From positions 17,725-81,724 of IMG/VR virus record IMGVR_UViG_3300031746_000008: a DNA stretch of 64,000 nucleotides. One strand, written 5' to 3'. Positions 7,266 through 15,756 of this stretch are shown here, piece after piece (the stretch's first letter is position 1; every line of letters starts with the position of its first letter). The DNA is from a virus. The translations under genes and the position numbers were made by a program. The notes under the pieces are model-generated. The model was not told the origin of the DNA and did no database searches. It worked only from the letters and a program-made list of their open reading frames with translations.

Positions 7266-9331
7266 TGTTTAAAAAATCATATAAATTTTCTGACATAGCA
7301 ATTTATCAAAAAGAGAATATTTGCAAAAGTCGGCTTGACACAAAAATAAAAAGCGAGATAATTCGCGGAGTAATCCGTCCACTTCCCCTTTTGGCAGCGA
7401 ATATGTCAACAGTCACGAATGCGGAATTCTCGATAGGGCTTTATAGGCTTGGGGCTATGGGGGTTTTACACAGAGCTTTTCCAAATACAGATGATTATAT
7501 ATCGGAAACAAAAAAAATAACAAAGGAAATTCCCTCTGTTGCGGTTTCCATTGGAATAAAAGATTCAGATTATATATTGGTTGAAAAATTAATAAAAGCT
7601 GGATCTAACATTATTTTCGTCGATGTAGCTCATGGTTTTAATAAATATGCATTACAAATGTGCCAACATATAAAAAAATTCTATCCAACAATAAAAGTTG
7701 TCGCCGGAAATACTATTAATCCTGATATGATAGGGATGTTCAATGATTATGTAGATGCAATAAAAATCGGCATAGGTGGTGGTAATTCCTGTTCGACGGC
7801 GACAGTAGTTGGTTGTACAAAAAATCAATTTTCTGCTATCTATGATTTAAAAGAAATCTCACAAAAATATGGTATGCCAATCATTAGTGACGGGAACATT
7901 CGTTGCCCCGCCGATTTCACCAAAGCTATCGGGGCAGGAGCTAGTTGTGCTATGGCTGGTAGTATATTCGCCAGATGCCCAGAGAGTGCTTCAGAAACGA
8001 TAGAAATTGATGGGATAAAGAAGAAAATTCTGGCGGGCATGTCATGTTATAGCGACGACACAGAAATATTAACCATCAATGGATGGAAAAATTTTTCAGA
8101 AATAAAATTATCTGACGATTTAGCAACTTTAAATACAGAAACAAAATTAATGGAATTTCAAAAACCAACAAATATTTTTAATTATAATTATAACGGGGAA
8201 ATGATAAATATAAATCATAAAGCTATTGATTTATTAGTAACACCAAATCACAGAATGTATGTTGCTAAACGAGCAAGAATTAAGGATGGATATAAAGAAA
8301 AATTTAAATTCGTTAAGGCGGAACGGTGTTGTAAGGAAAATTTTAAGTATCAAAAAATATGCGGATGGAAGGGAGAATATTCCAAATTTTTTAAGATACC
8401 CGATGTTGTCTCTGGATATAAAAATAAATATAAGAAAATAGGAACAAATTTTCTGACAGAAGAATGGATTGATTTTTTTGGATTCTGGTTAGCAGAAGGG
8501 TGGGCAAATAAAAGAATATCAAAATCAAAAAAACATATCAGTTATAATCCTAATCATTTTGTGTATTCCATAAGTATTTCAAATAATAATAAAAAATTGA
8601 TAAATCATTATGTAACCTTATTAAGAAAATATAATATTGGTTCCTTTGTAAGAAAAAGGAATAAAAATTATGAACTTACAATACAAAACATGCCCCTTTG
8701 CAGTTATTTGATGAAATTTGGGAAGGCTCATGAAAAATTTATTCCGAAAAAAATTAAAAATCTACCGACTAAATTATTAGAGATTTTAATAAATTCAATA
8801 TTTCTCGGTGACGGTTGTAAAAACAGAAATTCTATAACTAGTTCTTCCACTAAATTTATAGACGATATATCAGAGATATGTATAAAATGTGGATTAACTC
8901 CAACAATTCACTTGAATCATCCAAAGGGATCTTTAGGAGAAATTAATGGGAAAAGTTTCGTTAGAAAATATGATTCATTTTCTGTTTATGTAGGTAAATA
9001 TTGGCATAACCCCACCATCCTCCCAAAACACTATAGTTTTATAGATTATAGTGGCAAAGTGTATTGCGCAGAGGTTCCTAATGGAATATTATGTGTAAGA
9101 AGAAACAATAAATATACGTGGTGTGGCAATAGTGAATATGTCCAGAATAAATGGAAGGGTGGTTTAAAACCAGGAACTTCGGCAGAGGGCAAATTAATTC
9201 ATCTTGACATAGGAGAACCAGTAGAATCACTTTTAAATAGGTATGCGGGGGCATTAAGAAGCGCGATAAGTTATGCCGGTTTTGATAACATTCAAGATTT
9301 TCAGAGGGGGTGTGAATTTCTTCTGATATAG
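7265..9331 (+). CDS. IMP dehydrogenase/GMP reductase-like enzyme with intein
   Basis: TIM-barrel purine enzyme interrupted by a 362-residue intein (residues 261-622); the spliced product would be 326 residues. Extein signatures: AANMSTVTN near the start, the phosphate and catalytic loop IGGGNSCSTATVVGC with the active-site Cys, SDGNIRCPADFTKAIGAGA, and after the intein SEYVQNKWKGG. There are no CBS domains, and the length fits GMP reductase or a minimal IMPDH, so I cannot separate the two. It supplies guanine nucleotide balance for phage DNA synthesis. Start codon follows AGGAGA in the upstream endonuclease. Confidence 0.85.
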   Translation: MFKKSYKFSDIAIYQKENICKSRLDTKIKSEIIRGVIRPLPLLAANMSTVTNAEFSIGLYRLGAMGVLHRAFPNTDDYISETKKITKEIPSVAVSIGIKDSDYILVEKLIKAGSNIIFVDVAHGFNKYALQMCQHIKKFYPTIKVVAGNTINPDMIGMFNDYVDAIKIGIGGGNSCSTATVVGCTKNQFSAIYDLKEISQKYGMPIISDGNIRCPADFTKAIGAGASCAMAGSIFARCPESASETIEIDGIKKKILAGMSCYSDDTEILTINGWKNFSEIKLSDDLATLNTETKLMEFQKPTNIFNYNYNGEMININHKAIDLLVTPNHRMYVAKRARIKDGYKEKFKFVKAERCCKENFKYQKICGWKGEYSKFFKIPDVVSGYKNKYKKIGTNFLTEEWIDFFGFWLAEGWANKRISKSKKHISYNPNHFVYSISISNNNKKLINHYVTLLRKYNIGSFVRKRNKNYELTIQNMPLCSYLMKFGKAHEKFIPKKIKNLPTKLLEILINSIFLGDGCKNRNSITSSSTKFIDDISEICIKCGLTPTIHLNHPKGSLGEINGKSFVRKYDSFSVYVGKYWHNPTILPKHYSFIDYSGKVYCAEVPNGILCVRRNNKYTWCGNSEYVQNKWKGGLKPGTSAEGKLIHLDIGEPVESLLNRYAGALRSAISYAGFDNIQDFQRGCEFLLI
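8045..9130 (+). mobile_element. Intein in the IMPDH-like protein, LAGLIDADG type
   Basis: Starts with Cys (CYSDDTEILTINGW, block A) after an LAGMS extein end. Block B is seen in VTPNHRMYV. Two LAGLIDADG-like helices occur: FFGFWLAEGW and INSIFLGDGC. The end is KVYCAEVPNG...TWCGN followed by Ser. The usual penultimate His is Gly here (CGN), a variant seen in some phage inteins. Excision would join AGMS to SEYVQNKW at a conserved part of the enzyme. Confidence 0.88.
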
Positions 9332-9340
9332 AGACTAAAT

Positions 9341-9664
9341 ATGTTAAATAAAGATACAGTATTCTGTTTTACTGGCAAAGGCCCATTCTCTCGTAACAAA
9401 ATGACAGATATAGCTATCAAGGCTGGAGCATCGGTCACAAAATCTGTCACTAATAAAACAACTATACTAGTTATAATGGATATGAATAGCCAATCTATCA
9501 AGGCAAAAAGGGCTCGTGAAAATGGCATAGATTTGATTGGCCCACAAACATTTTTTGTAATGTGTAATATAAAAAATAATACGTATACTGAGCATAAAGC
9601 TGAGTTTGAACAAAAAATTATTGCAGAACAAACCAAAAAACTATTGAGGAAAATAATTCTATGA
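9341..9664 (+). CDS. BRCT-domain protein
   Basis: 107 residues that are almost entirely one BRCT fold: FCFTGKGPFSRNKM, then IKAGASVTKSVTNKTTILV, and an I-D-L-I-G segment, as in the C-terminal domain of NAD-dependent ligases and RfcA. Stand-alone BRCT proteins bind phosphoprotein or DNA ends. One gene cluster later comes an ATP-dependent DNA ligase lacking a BRCT domain, so a role at DNA ends is plausible but unproved. Confidence 0.8.
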   Translation: MLNKDTVFCFTGKGPFSRNKMTDIAIKAGASVTKSVTNKTTILVIMDMNSQSIKAKRARENGIDLIGPQTFFVMCNIKNNTYTEHKAEFEQKIIAEQTKKLLRKIIL

Positions 9665-9900
9665 AAATTAAAAAAATAGGAAACACAACGAGGGTGTGGT
9701 TGTCCCAAAACGACACGTTTAAATGGAGTCGCAGACCTAATGCGCAATGGCCCTGTTCTACAATAAGCGACAGAAGAGTATATGTAGAATTAAATGGTGC
9801 AAACGATATCGTTAATGTAAAAATAAATGGGAGAGATGCAAAAGATCTAGATTCCCACGAATTGAGATGTTGCCTCAACGATTTGACGAAAGGAAAATAA
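9661..9900 (+). CDS. Small hypothetical protein
   Basis: 79 residues, overlapping the BRCT gene by four bases (ATGA). The N-terminal VWLSQNDTFKWSRR and AQWPCS patterns recall short uncharacterised phage proteins, but no function is known. Two Cys near the end (RCC) are the only distinctive residues. Confidence 0.6.
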   Translation: MKIKKIGNTTRVWLSQNDTFKWSRRPNAQWPCSTISDRRVYVELNGANDIVNVKINGRDAKDLDSHELRCCLNDLTKGK

Positions 9901-9902
9901 TA

Positions 9903-10160
9903 ATGCAAATACCTATTATGGAAATAAATGAAAAAGGCAATATATCAACGATTTATAATGATTTTATAGATTTATATGATCTAGGTTTAGTAACAAATAT
10001 CCGTAGAGCATCTCATATTTTGTTTAATCAAGAAAAACAATATTGGGAAATTATAAACGCACAAACAAATGAAATTGTCTCTCAAAATAAGATTAGAGAT
10101 AAGTGCGTCGAATGGGAGATAGAAAATTTTCAATGCGGGGGTAAATATTATAATGAATAA
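9903..10160 (+). CDS. Small hypothetical protein
   Basis: 85 residues; ATG at 9903 chosen because AAAGGAAAATA precedes it. The motif RRASHILFNQEKQYWEI followed by a C-E-E tail resembles short conserved proteins that I have seen beside DUF2997-like genes. Its gene overlaps the next one by eight bases. Function unknown. Confidence 0.6.
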   Translation: MQIPIMEINEKGNISTIYNDFIDLYDLGLVTNIRRASHILFNQEKQYWEIINAQTNEIVSQNKIRDKCVEWEIENFQCGGKYYNE

Positions 10161-10344
10161 TAAAAAAATTATAGTAGATATAACCAAAACAGGAGATGTG
10201 TCAATAGAAGGAAATAATTTCGTCGGACCTGAATGCGATCACTTTATAAAAGAGATAGCAGATTCAATAGGTAAAACAATTTCTTCTGCGAAGAAAAAAG
10301 AATACAATATGAAAACCAGCACTAAGCAGAAAGAGAGAAATTAA
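10153..10344 (+). CDS. DUF2997-like small protein
   Basis: 63 residues. KKIIVDITKTGDVSIEGNNF, then GPECDHFIKEIADSIG, matches the DUF2997 layout: a beta-hairpin, a conserved Gly-x-x-Cys, and a helix. A lysine-rich tail follows. The family commonly accompanies DUF1257; here the two are separated by about 4.5 kb of mobile elements, IMPDH and small genes. Role unknown. Confidence 0.55.
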   Translation: MNNKKIIVDITKTGDVSIEGNNFVGPECDHFIKEIADSIGKTISSAKKKEYNMKTSTKQKERN

Positions 10345-10535
10345 TGAACAGCATATTAAATCAATCTGCCACTAAGAAATTTATATTGGCAAAAATAGCG
10401 GCACTTAGACCAGGATTTGAAAAACAAATTACTAGAGTTAGCAAATTAGCAATTGAAAATTACGAAGCAAGACTTCGCGCTATGATAGAATCAGATATAA
10501 TGATTCACCCATCAGTAGGAAGGACATTTAAATGA
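10344..10535 (+). CDS. Small hypothetical phage protein
   Basis: 63 residues, helical, with a conserved-looking ending HPSVGRTFK that I associate with short phage proteins. It is linked to both neighbours by start/stop overlaps (ATGA), so it is probably co-translated with the DUF2997-like protein. No function can be assigned. Confidence 0.55.
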   Translation: MNSILNQSATKKFILAKIAALRPGFEKQITRVSKLAIENYEARLRAMIESDIMIHPSVGRTFK

Positions 10536-10558
10536 AATTAGGACAGGAGAATAAAATA

Positions 10559-11674
10559 ATGATTAAAAATTTTCCCACACTTTATTCAAAAAACAATGAT
10601 GGTTCAATCCAACAATGGAATATATCTGTAAAAGATAATATAATTATTAAAAAATATGGTAAAATAAATGGCAAAATCCAGGAAACAAAAGATGAAATAA
10701 ATGCAGGGAAAAACATCGGAAAGGTCAATGAAACTTCCCCAGAAGAACAAACTTTGTCTGAAGCACAATCCCAATGGGAGAAAAAATTAAAATCAGGATA
10801 CTGTCAAACAGAGGCGGAAGCGAGACAAGGAAAAGTGGATACAGCGTGGATTTCGGGCGGTGCAGAGCCTATGTTGGCCCATAAATTTAGAGACCATGAA
10901 TCAAAGATAACATATCCGGCGTATTCTCAACCAAAATTGGATGGACATAGATGTATAGCTATAATATATAGGGGAAAGTGTGAGTTGTGGAGTAGAACGC
11001 GCAAACCAATAACTAGCGTCCCGCACATTATTAAAGCCATGGAAGAAACCTTTCCAAAGCAGCCTATAGTTTGTGATGGAGAGCTTTATAATCATTTATA
11101 TAAAAATAAATTTGAAGAAATAACTTCTTTAATAAGATCTCAGTCTCCAAAAGAAAATCATACCGTAGTAGAGTATCATGTTTACGATTTAGTATCTAAC
11201 ACTTTAACTTTTAAAGAGAGAACAGAAAAAATCCAAAAAATAAAATTCGCCAGCGATAAAATAGTGAAGGTAGAGACCAGAAAAGTTAATAATGTTGAAG
11301 AATTGATGGAATATTTTACCAAAGATCTAGAAACTGGATATGAAGGTTCTATGGTAAGGAACTCGAAAAGTCTTTATAAACACGGAAGATCCTACGATTT
11401 ACAAAAAATTAAATCATTCTCCGACGATGAATTCGAAATCATAGGTGTAAAAAATGGGAAAGGGAGAATGGTAGATTGTGCAATTTTTATATGTAGGACG
11501 AAAACGGGTAATGAATTTTCCTGCAAAATGGAAGGGTCTTTGGGAAATCTTAAAAAATATCTAATTAATCCAGAAATAGTTATTGGAAAACAAATAACTG
11601 TCAAATTTCAAAATCTAACCTCTGATGGATTACCACGATTCCCTGTCGGAGTTCGTGTTGAAGAAGATATTTAA
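10559..11674 (+). CDS. ATP-dependent DNA ligase with N-terminal WGR-like domain
   Basis: Nucleotidyltransferase motif I is QPKLDGHR with the adenylated Lys at residue 126 from this start. Motif III lies near CDGELYNH, motif IV is EGSMVRN and motif V is LQKIKSF, and an OB-fold C-terminus follows (KQITVKFQNLTSDGLPRFP). The first 80 residues resemble the WGR domain (IQQWNISV...IIKKYGKINGK). The ATG at 10559 follows AGGAGA; an in-frame ATG 27 bases upstream is less well placed. It seals nicks in phage DNA. Confidence 0.9.
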   Translation: MIKNFPTLYSKNNDGSIQQWNISVKDNIIIKKYGKINGKIQETKDEINAGKNIGKVNETSPEEQTLSEAQSQWEKKLKSGYCQTEAEARQGKVDTAWISGGAEPMLAHKFRDHESKITYPAYSQPKLDGHRCIAIIYRGKCELWSRTRKPITSVPHIIKAMEETFPKQPIVCDGELYNHLYKNKFEEITSLIRSQSPKENHTVVEYHVYDLVSNTLTFKERTEKIQKIKFASDKIVKVETRKVNNVEELMEYFTKDLETGYEGSMVRNSKSLYKHGRSYDLQKIKSFSDDEFEIIGVKNGKGRMVDCAIFICRTKTGNEFSCKMEGSLGNLKKYLINPEIVIGKQITVKFQNLTSDGLPRFPVGVRVEEDI

Positions 11675-11693
11675 AAGGAAGGATATATCGTGA

Positions 11694-12353
11694 ATGAAAT
11701 TTGTTGATTTAACAGGATTAAAATTTAGTAGATTAACAGTTATGAAAAGAATTGGTTATGCAAAAGATGGACACATAACATGGTCTTGTTTGTGTGAATG
11801 CGGCAAGGAAATAATTGTTCCTGGAAATAGTCTTAGGAGCGGGAATACAAAGAGTTGTGGATGTCTATATAAAGAAAAAATAAAAAATGGATTAAATTTA
11901 AAGCATGGTCTTGCAAGAAATAAAAAATCAAAAATATATAAAACATGGCAAGATATGAAATCTAGATGTTTTAATAAAAATAATAAAGATTATAAAAATT
12001 ATGGAGAACGAGGAATAACTGTTTGTGAAAGATGGTTAAACAAGAAAACTGGGTTTGAAAATTTTCTTGAAGATATTGGCGAAATACCAAAAGGATTAAC
12101 GTTAGACAGAATAGATAATAATGGAAATTATGATTTTAACAATTGGAAACTGTCTTCTAGAAAAGAGCAACGTAGAAATCAACGTTGGAATAGACCAATA
12201 ACATTTAATAATAAAACACAATTTTTAATAGATTGGGCGAAAGAATATAATATTAATCCAAATACATTATGGATCAGATTATATAGGCTTGGGTGGTCAA
12301 TAGAAAAGGCATTAACAACACCAGTTAAAAAATATAGAAAAAAAATAAAATGA
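11694..12353 (+). CDS. Zinc/HNH-type putative homing endonuclease
   Basis: FVDLTGLKFSRL, CLCECG/KSCGC, YGERGITVCERW, LDRIDNNGNYDFNNW and the C-terminal GWSIEKALTTPVKK are all in family order. AAGGAAGGA lies 12 bases before the ATG. It sits between DNA ligase and a small coiled-coil gene and overlaps the latter by four bases (ATGA). Confidence 0.8.
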   Translation: MKFVDLTGLKFSRLTVMKRIGYAKDGHITWSCLCECGKEIIVPGNSLRSGNTKSCGCLYKEKIKNGLNLKHGLARNKKSKIYKTWQDMKSRCFNKNNKDYKNYGERGITVCERWLNKKTGFENFLEDIGEIPKGLTLDRIDNNGNYDFNNWKLSSRKEQRRNQRWNRPITFNNKTQFLIDWAKEYNINPNTLWIRLYRLGWSIEKALTTPVKKYRKKIK

Positions 12354-12571
12354 AAAGACAGATTAAAAAATTAAATACATTTAATAGAAAATTACAAAAA
12401 TTGGCCAAAGACATAAACGAAGAAACAAAAAGATTAACAAAAATTACAAATATAAATATCAAAGTTTTTGAGGATGACCCTGATGAATTAGATGACATAG
12501 ATCTTCTCTGGGATAATTTAGATACATTGTGTGAAGATGTTATAAGATATACTGTGTGCAATCCTTTATGA
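12350..12571 (+). CDS. Small helical hypothetical protein
   Basis: 73 residues: a basic amphipathic N-terminal helix (KKLNTFNRKLQKLAKDINEE) followed by an acidic half (EDDPDELDDIDLLWDNLD). The first half resembles the small protein at 25089 (lysine-rich helix beginning after a few residues). Start overlaps the endonuclease stop and the end overlaps the kinase start. Function unknown. Confidence 0.5.
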   Translation: MKRQIKKLNTFNRKLQKLAKDINEETKRLTKITNINIKVFEDDPDELDDIDLLWDNLDTLCEDVIRYTVCNPL

Positions 12572-13086
12572 AAAAATTAAAACAAGAAAATAAAAAAGAT
12601 CAGAAAAAACACCACAAGAAAATACTGGCGGTTTTAATCGGACCTCCTGGTTCTGGAAAGTCATATTATTGCGCACACACATTATATAATTACTATAGAG
12701 TCTCACAAGATGAACAAAAGAAGGGGCATTACAAAAAGTTCCTAGAAACATTGTTGTCTGGCCAAGATTTGATTGTAATTGACCGTATGAATTTTAACGT
12801 TGTTCAACGTTTACAATACGTCTTACCGGCACAAAAACTTAAATATAAAATAATGTATTATTTTTTTACTTGCCCGGACAATATCCTACTTCAAAGAATG
12901 AGAGATAGGAAGGGGCATCCTACAGTTAAAAGTAATGATTATAATAAGCATAAAGAATTAATAGAATTTTTCAAGAATAATTATGAAGAACCTGGAAGTC
13001 TTGAAGACTTTGATATGACAGAAGTGAAAACCGGAGAAGAAAACAATATAAAGAATTGGAAAACCATAGATGAGAAAACTAGCTAA
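12568..13086 (+). CDS. P-loop polynucleotide-kinase-like protein
   Basis: Walker A GPPGSGKSYY, a short Walker-B-like DLIVIDRMNF, and a lid region with RMRDRKGHPTVK fit the AAA_33/polynucleotide-kinase clan. A 5'-OH polynucleotide kinase role is suggested by the overlapping next gene, a metallophosphatase fused to an Rnl1-type RNA ligase. Bacterial Pnkp carries kinase, phosphatase and ligase in one chain. The ATG at 12568 (in an ATGA overlap) is preferred to a GTG 12 bases earlier. Confidence 0.7.
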   Translation: MKKLKQENKKDQKKHHKKILAVLIGPPGSGKSYYCAHTLYNYYRVSQDEQKKGHYKKFLETLLSGQDLIVIDRMNFNVVQRLQYVLPAQKLKYKIMYYFFTCPDNILLQRMRDRKGHPTVKSNDYNKHKELIEFFKNNYEEPGSLEDFDMTEVKTGEENNIKNWKTIDEKTS

Positions 13087-14953
13087 AACAATAGATTTGT
13101 CAGATATTAAAGATAAAAGATTTATTATAGTGGGAGATCTCCATGGATGTTTTGACCAATTAACAGAACTTTTGAAAAAATGTAATTACAATAAAGAAAA
13201 AGATATTATTATTGCAACTGGAGATCTCGTGGATCGTGGACCTAATTCTGTAGATGTATTAAAATTTTTTCTGCCAGATAATCCACACCAAGACCATCAT
13301 ATTTATTCCGTTTTAGGAAATCACGATTGGAAATTCTATCGCTGGTTAATTGGTAATAAGATTATTGTAGGAAAATCACTGCAAAGAACAATAGACGAAC
13401 TCCAAAATAAGTGTGTGACAGATTTAGAAAAGGGCGCTATGATCTTATATTTACAAGCCCTTCCGCACATAATACGTTTACCAGATTTAAATAACAAACC
13501 CTGTTACGTAGTTCACGCCGGAGTCGATACCAAATTTCCAATTGATAAGCAATCTTTTGAAACATGCATTTATATTAGAGGGATAGACCCTAAAAATTAT
13601 TTTAACGAGAGTGCTGGATTATGGTTTGATACATTAGATGGTTCCTATTATATTTTGTCGGGTCACATAAAATCAGAGAAAGTCAACCCCGTACCGTGGA
13701 ATTTTGCTTTAGACGGAGGTTGTTGCGCTGGTAAAGTGCTAAGAGCGATGGTGATCGAAAATAATCAATATTCAATCATAGAAGTTGAAGGATATAAAAT
13801 GGATGAAAAAATACCAGAGACTTTTAGAGTTATAGAAGGAAATAGTGGAGAAAAATTAATAACTCCAGAATTTGGTGTGGGTAATGAATCTTGGAAAAAT
13901 TATCAATTAAGATGGTTAAGATCTTTGCACGTTGATTCTGAAGACAAGGTAATAAGTTGTGGTTTTCCGAAATTTTTTAACATAAACGAAGGAGCGGACG
14001 AATTCAAGATCACAGAACAAGATCTTTTAAATAAAAAAGATTTAATAACAACTCTAAAGTATGATGGTTCGTTACTTGTTAGGTATGTCCAAAATCAAGT
14101 TGTAAAATTTAGAACGAGAGGTTCCTTGACGGTGGGCCTTGATAATAAATATGAAATAGATGAATTTATAAAAAAATACCCTGTATTAAACGATCCAGAG
14201 TTTTGTTCAAATCTTTCATTGTTGTTGGAATGGTGTAGCCCGGCTAACCAAATAGTTATAAAATATAGTGAACCAGATATAATTTTAGTGGGCGCGGTTT
14301 GGTATAATAAAAACCTGCCCTGGTATGATAACGAATTCAAATTATTAACAATAAAAGAACTATCAGACATATCTTCTTTGTCTGGCATTAAATTGGTAGA
14401 TAATTTTAAATTGAATAATCAAAAAGAAGTAATTAATCTTATAGAAAAATTAAAAACAGAAAAAGAAATTGAAGGATACGTAATAAGATTGAATAATGAA
14501 CAAGAATTGGTAAAAATAAAAAGCGACCACTATTTCATATTACATAGCCTCAAATCAAAACTTGATTCTTGTGCTATAGTTGACTTATTCTTATCGTGGG
14601 AAAGACCATCATTTGAAGAATTCAAAAATAAATTCATTGCAGCTTACGACTTTGAAATTTGGACGACCATATTGCCAGCGGCCTCTTCTATAATTGATGC
14701 TTCTAAAATAGCAGATAGTGTGTATAATCATATAGTAAATTTAGTAGAAGAAAATAGAAAATTGTCAAGAAAAGATTTTGCATTGTTGATGAAGCAAAAA
14801 TATTCTGGAGAAAAATTGGCCGCTTGTTTTTCGTTGTTGGACAATAAACCCATAAAATCAAATTTATTTAAAACCATTATCCTGCAAAATATTAAAGATT
14901 ATAATTTTTCTATGTTTAAAAAAGAAAAAATAAACGACAATGAAGAAGAATAA
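13070..14953 (+). CDS. Calcineurin-like phosphatase fused to Rnl1-type RNA ligase
   Basis: N-terminal metallophosphatase: GDLHGCFD (22-29), GDLVDRG (51-57), GNHD (83-86) and a late His in SGHI (197-200). From about residue 270 comes an RNA ligase: FPKFFN (299-304), motif I LKYDGSLL with the adenylated Lys330, RTRGS (349-352), the LLEWCSPANQIV block, motif IV EGYVIRL (468-474) and motif V VKIKSDHY (481-488). This matches Rnl1-family ligases (PF09511). Together with the overlapping kinase gene it could heal and seal cleaved RNA, for example tRNA cut by host defence nucleases. Confidence 0.85.
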   Translation: MRKLAKTIDLSDIKDKRFIIVGDLHGCFDQLTELLKKCNYNKEKDIIIATGDLVDRGPNSVDVLKFFLPDNPHQDHHIYSVLGNHDWKFYRWLIGNKIIVGKSLQRTIDELQNKCVTDLEKGAMILYLQALPHIIRLPDLNNKPCYVVHAGVDTKFPIDKQSFETCIYIRGIDPKNYFNESAGLWFDTLDGSYYILSGHIKSEKVNPVPWNFALDGGCCAGKVLRAMVIENNQYSIIEVEGYKMDEKIPETFRVIEGNSGEKLITPEFGVGNESWKNYQLRWLRSLHVDSEDKVISCGFPKFFNINEGADEFKITEQDLLNKKDLITTLKYDGSLLVRYVQNQVVKFRTRGSLTVGLDNKYEIDEFIKKYPVLNDPEFCSNLSLLLEWCSPANQIVIKYSEPDIILVGAVWYNKNLPWYDNEFKLLTIKELSDISSLSGIKLVDNFKLNNQKEVINLIEKLKTEKEIEGYVIRLNNEQELVKIKSDHYFILHSLKSKLDSCAIVDLFLSWERPSFEEFKNKFIAAYDFEIWTTILPAASSIIDASKIADSVYNHIVNLVEENRKLSRKDFALLMKQKYSGEKLAACFSLLDNKPIKSNLFKTIILQNIKDYNFSMFKKEKINDNEEE

Positions 14954-15722
14954 AATTTCCTGTATTTATAAAATAATATGTAAAAATAATAATAAATTTT
15001 ATATAGGAAGTAGTATAAATATCAATATAAGATTAAATCAACACATAAGATTATTAAAACGAAATAAACATAAAAATAAATATTTACAAAAATCTTGGAA
15101 TAAATACGGTGAGAAAAATTTCCGATTTGAGATTATGGAAACTGTTCACGACATAAATCAATTACTAACAAGAGAGAAGTGGTGGATTGATACCACCGAT
15201 TGTTGTAATAGAAAAATCGGTTTTAATATATCTATTAATCCTATCGCTCCAAATACAGGAAGATTCATTGATTTAACTGGGCAAAATTTTGGAAGATTAA
15301 CCCCAATTAAACACATAGGTAAAAATGAGTGGGGTCATTCGCAATGGCTGTGTAGGTGTAGTTGTGGTAAAGAAAAAATAATTCTTGGAAACAGTCTTCG
15401 CAGAGGATTAACAAAAAGTTGTGGGTGTCTTCACAACGAGGGAAATAATTTTAAACATGGCCATTCTCAAAAAGATAAAATTTCAAGAACATATCAAAGA
15501 TGGCAAAATATAATAGATAGATGTAGTAATCCAAATAATGCATCTTATGAAAATTATAATAAAATAAAAATTAAAATATGTTATGAATGGTCAAATAAAG
15601 AAAATGGATTTAAAAATTTTTTAAAAGATATGGGTGAATGCCCAGGTAAAGAATATTCAATTTATAAAATTAATAATAATCTTGGATACTATAAAGAAAA
15701 TTGTAGGTGGGTTAAAAAATAA
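14940..15722 (+). CDS. GIY-YIG + zinc/HNH fusion endonuclease, C-terminally truncated
   Basis: Residues 1-95 form a GIY-YIG domain (CIYKIICKNNNKFYIGSS, KWWIDTT). From about residue 110 the zinc/HNH family begins (FIDLTGQNFGRL, CRCSCG/KSCGC) and ends abruptly at LGYYKENCRWVKK, lacking the usual KEQxxNRR and HTH tail. The YGGRG block is also altered (YNKIKIKICYEW). The gene is probably decaying. It starts inside the last codons of the RNA ligase gene, overlapping by 14 bases. Confidence 0.75.
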   Translation: MKKNKISCIYKIICKNNNKFYIGSSININIRLNQHIRLLKRNKHKNKYLQKSWNKYGEKNFRFEIMETVHDINQLLTREKWWIDTTDCCNRKIGFNISINPIAPNTGRFIDLTGQNFGRLTPIKHIGKNEWGHSQWLCRCSCGKEKIILGNSLRRGLTKSCGCLHNEGNNFKHGHSQKDKISRTYQRWQNIIDRCSNPNNASYENYNKIKIKICYEWSNKENGFKNFLKDMGECPGKEYSIYKINNNLGYYKENCRWVKK

Positions 15723-15756
15723 AATAAAAATGTAGGAAAAATTATAGGAATGGCCG

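Noticed and set aside
14940-15722. Group I introns carrying the endonucleases
   Set aside because: Endonuclease genes abut or overlap intact neighbouring genes by a few bases, leaving no room for intron cores, and no split host exons were seen except through inteins or transposons.
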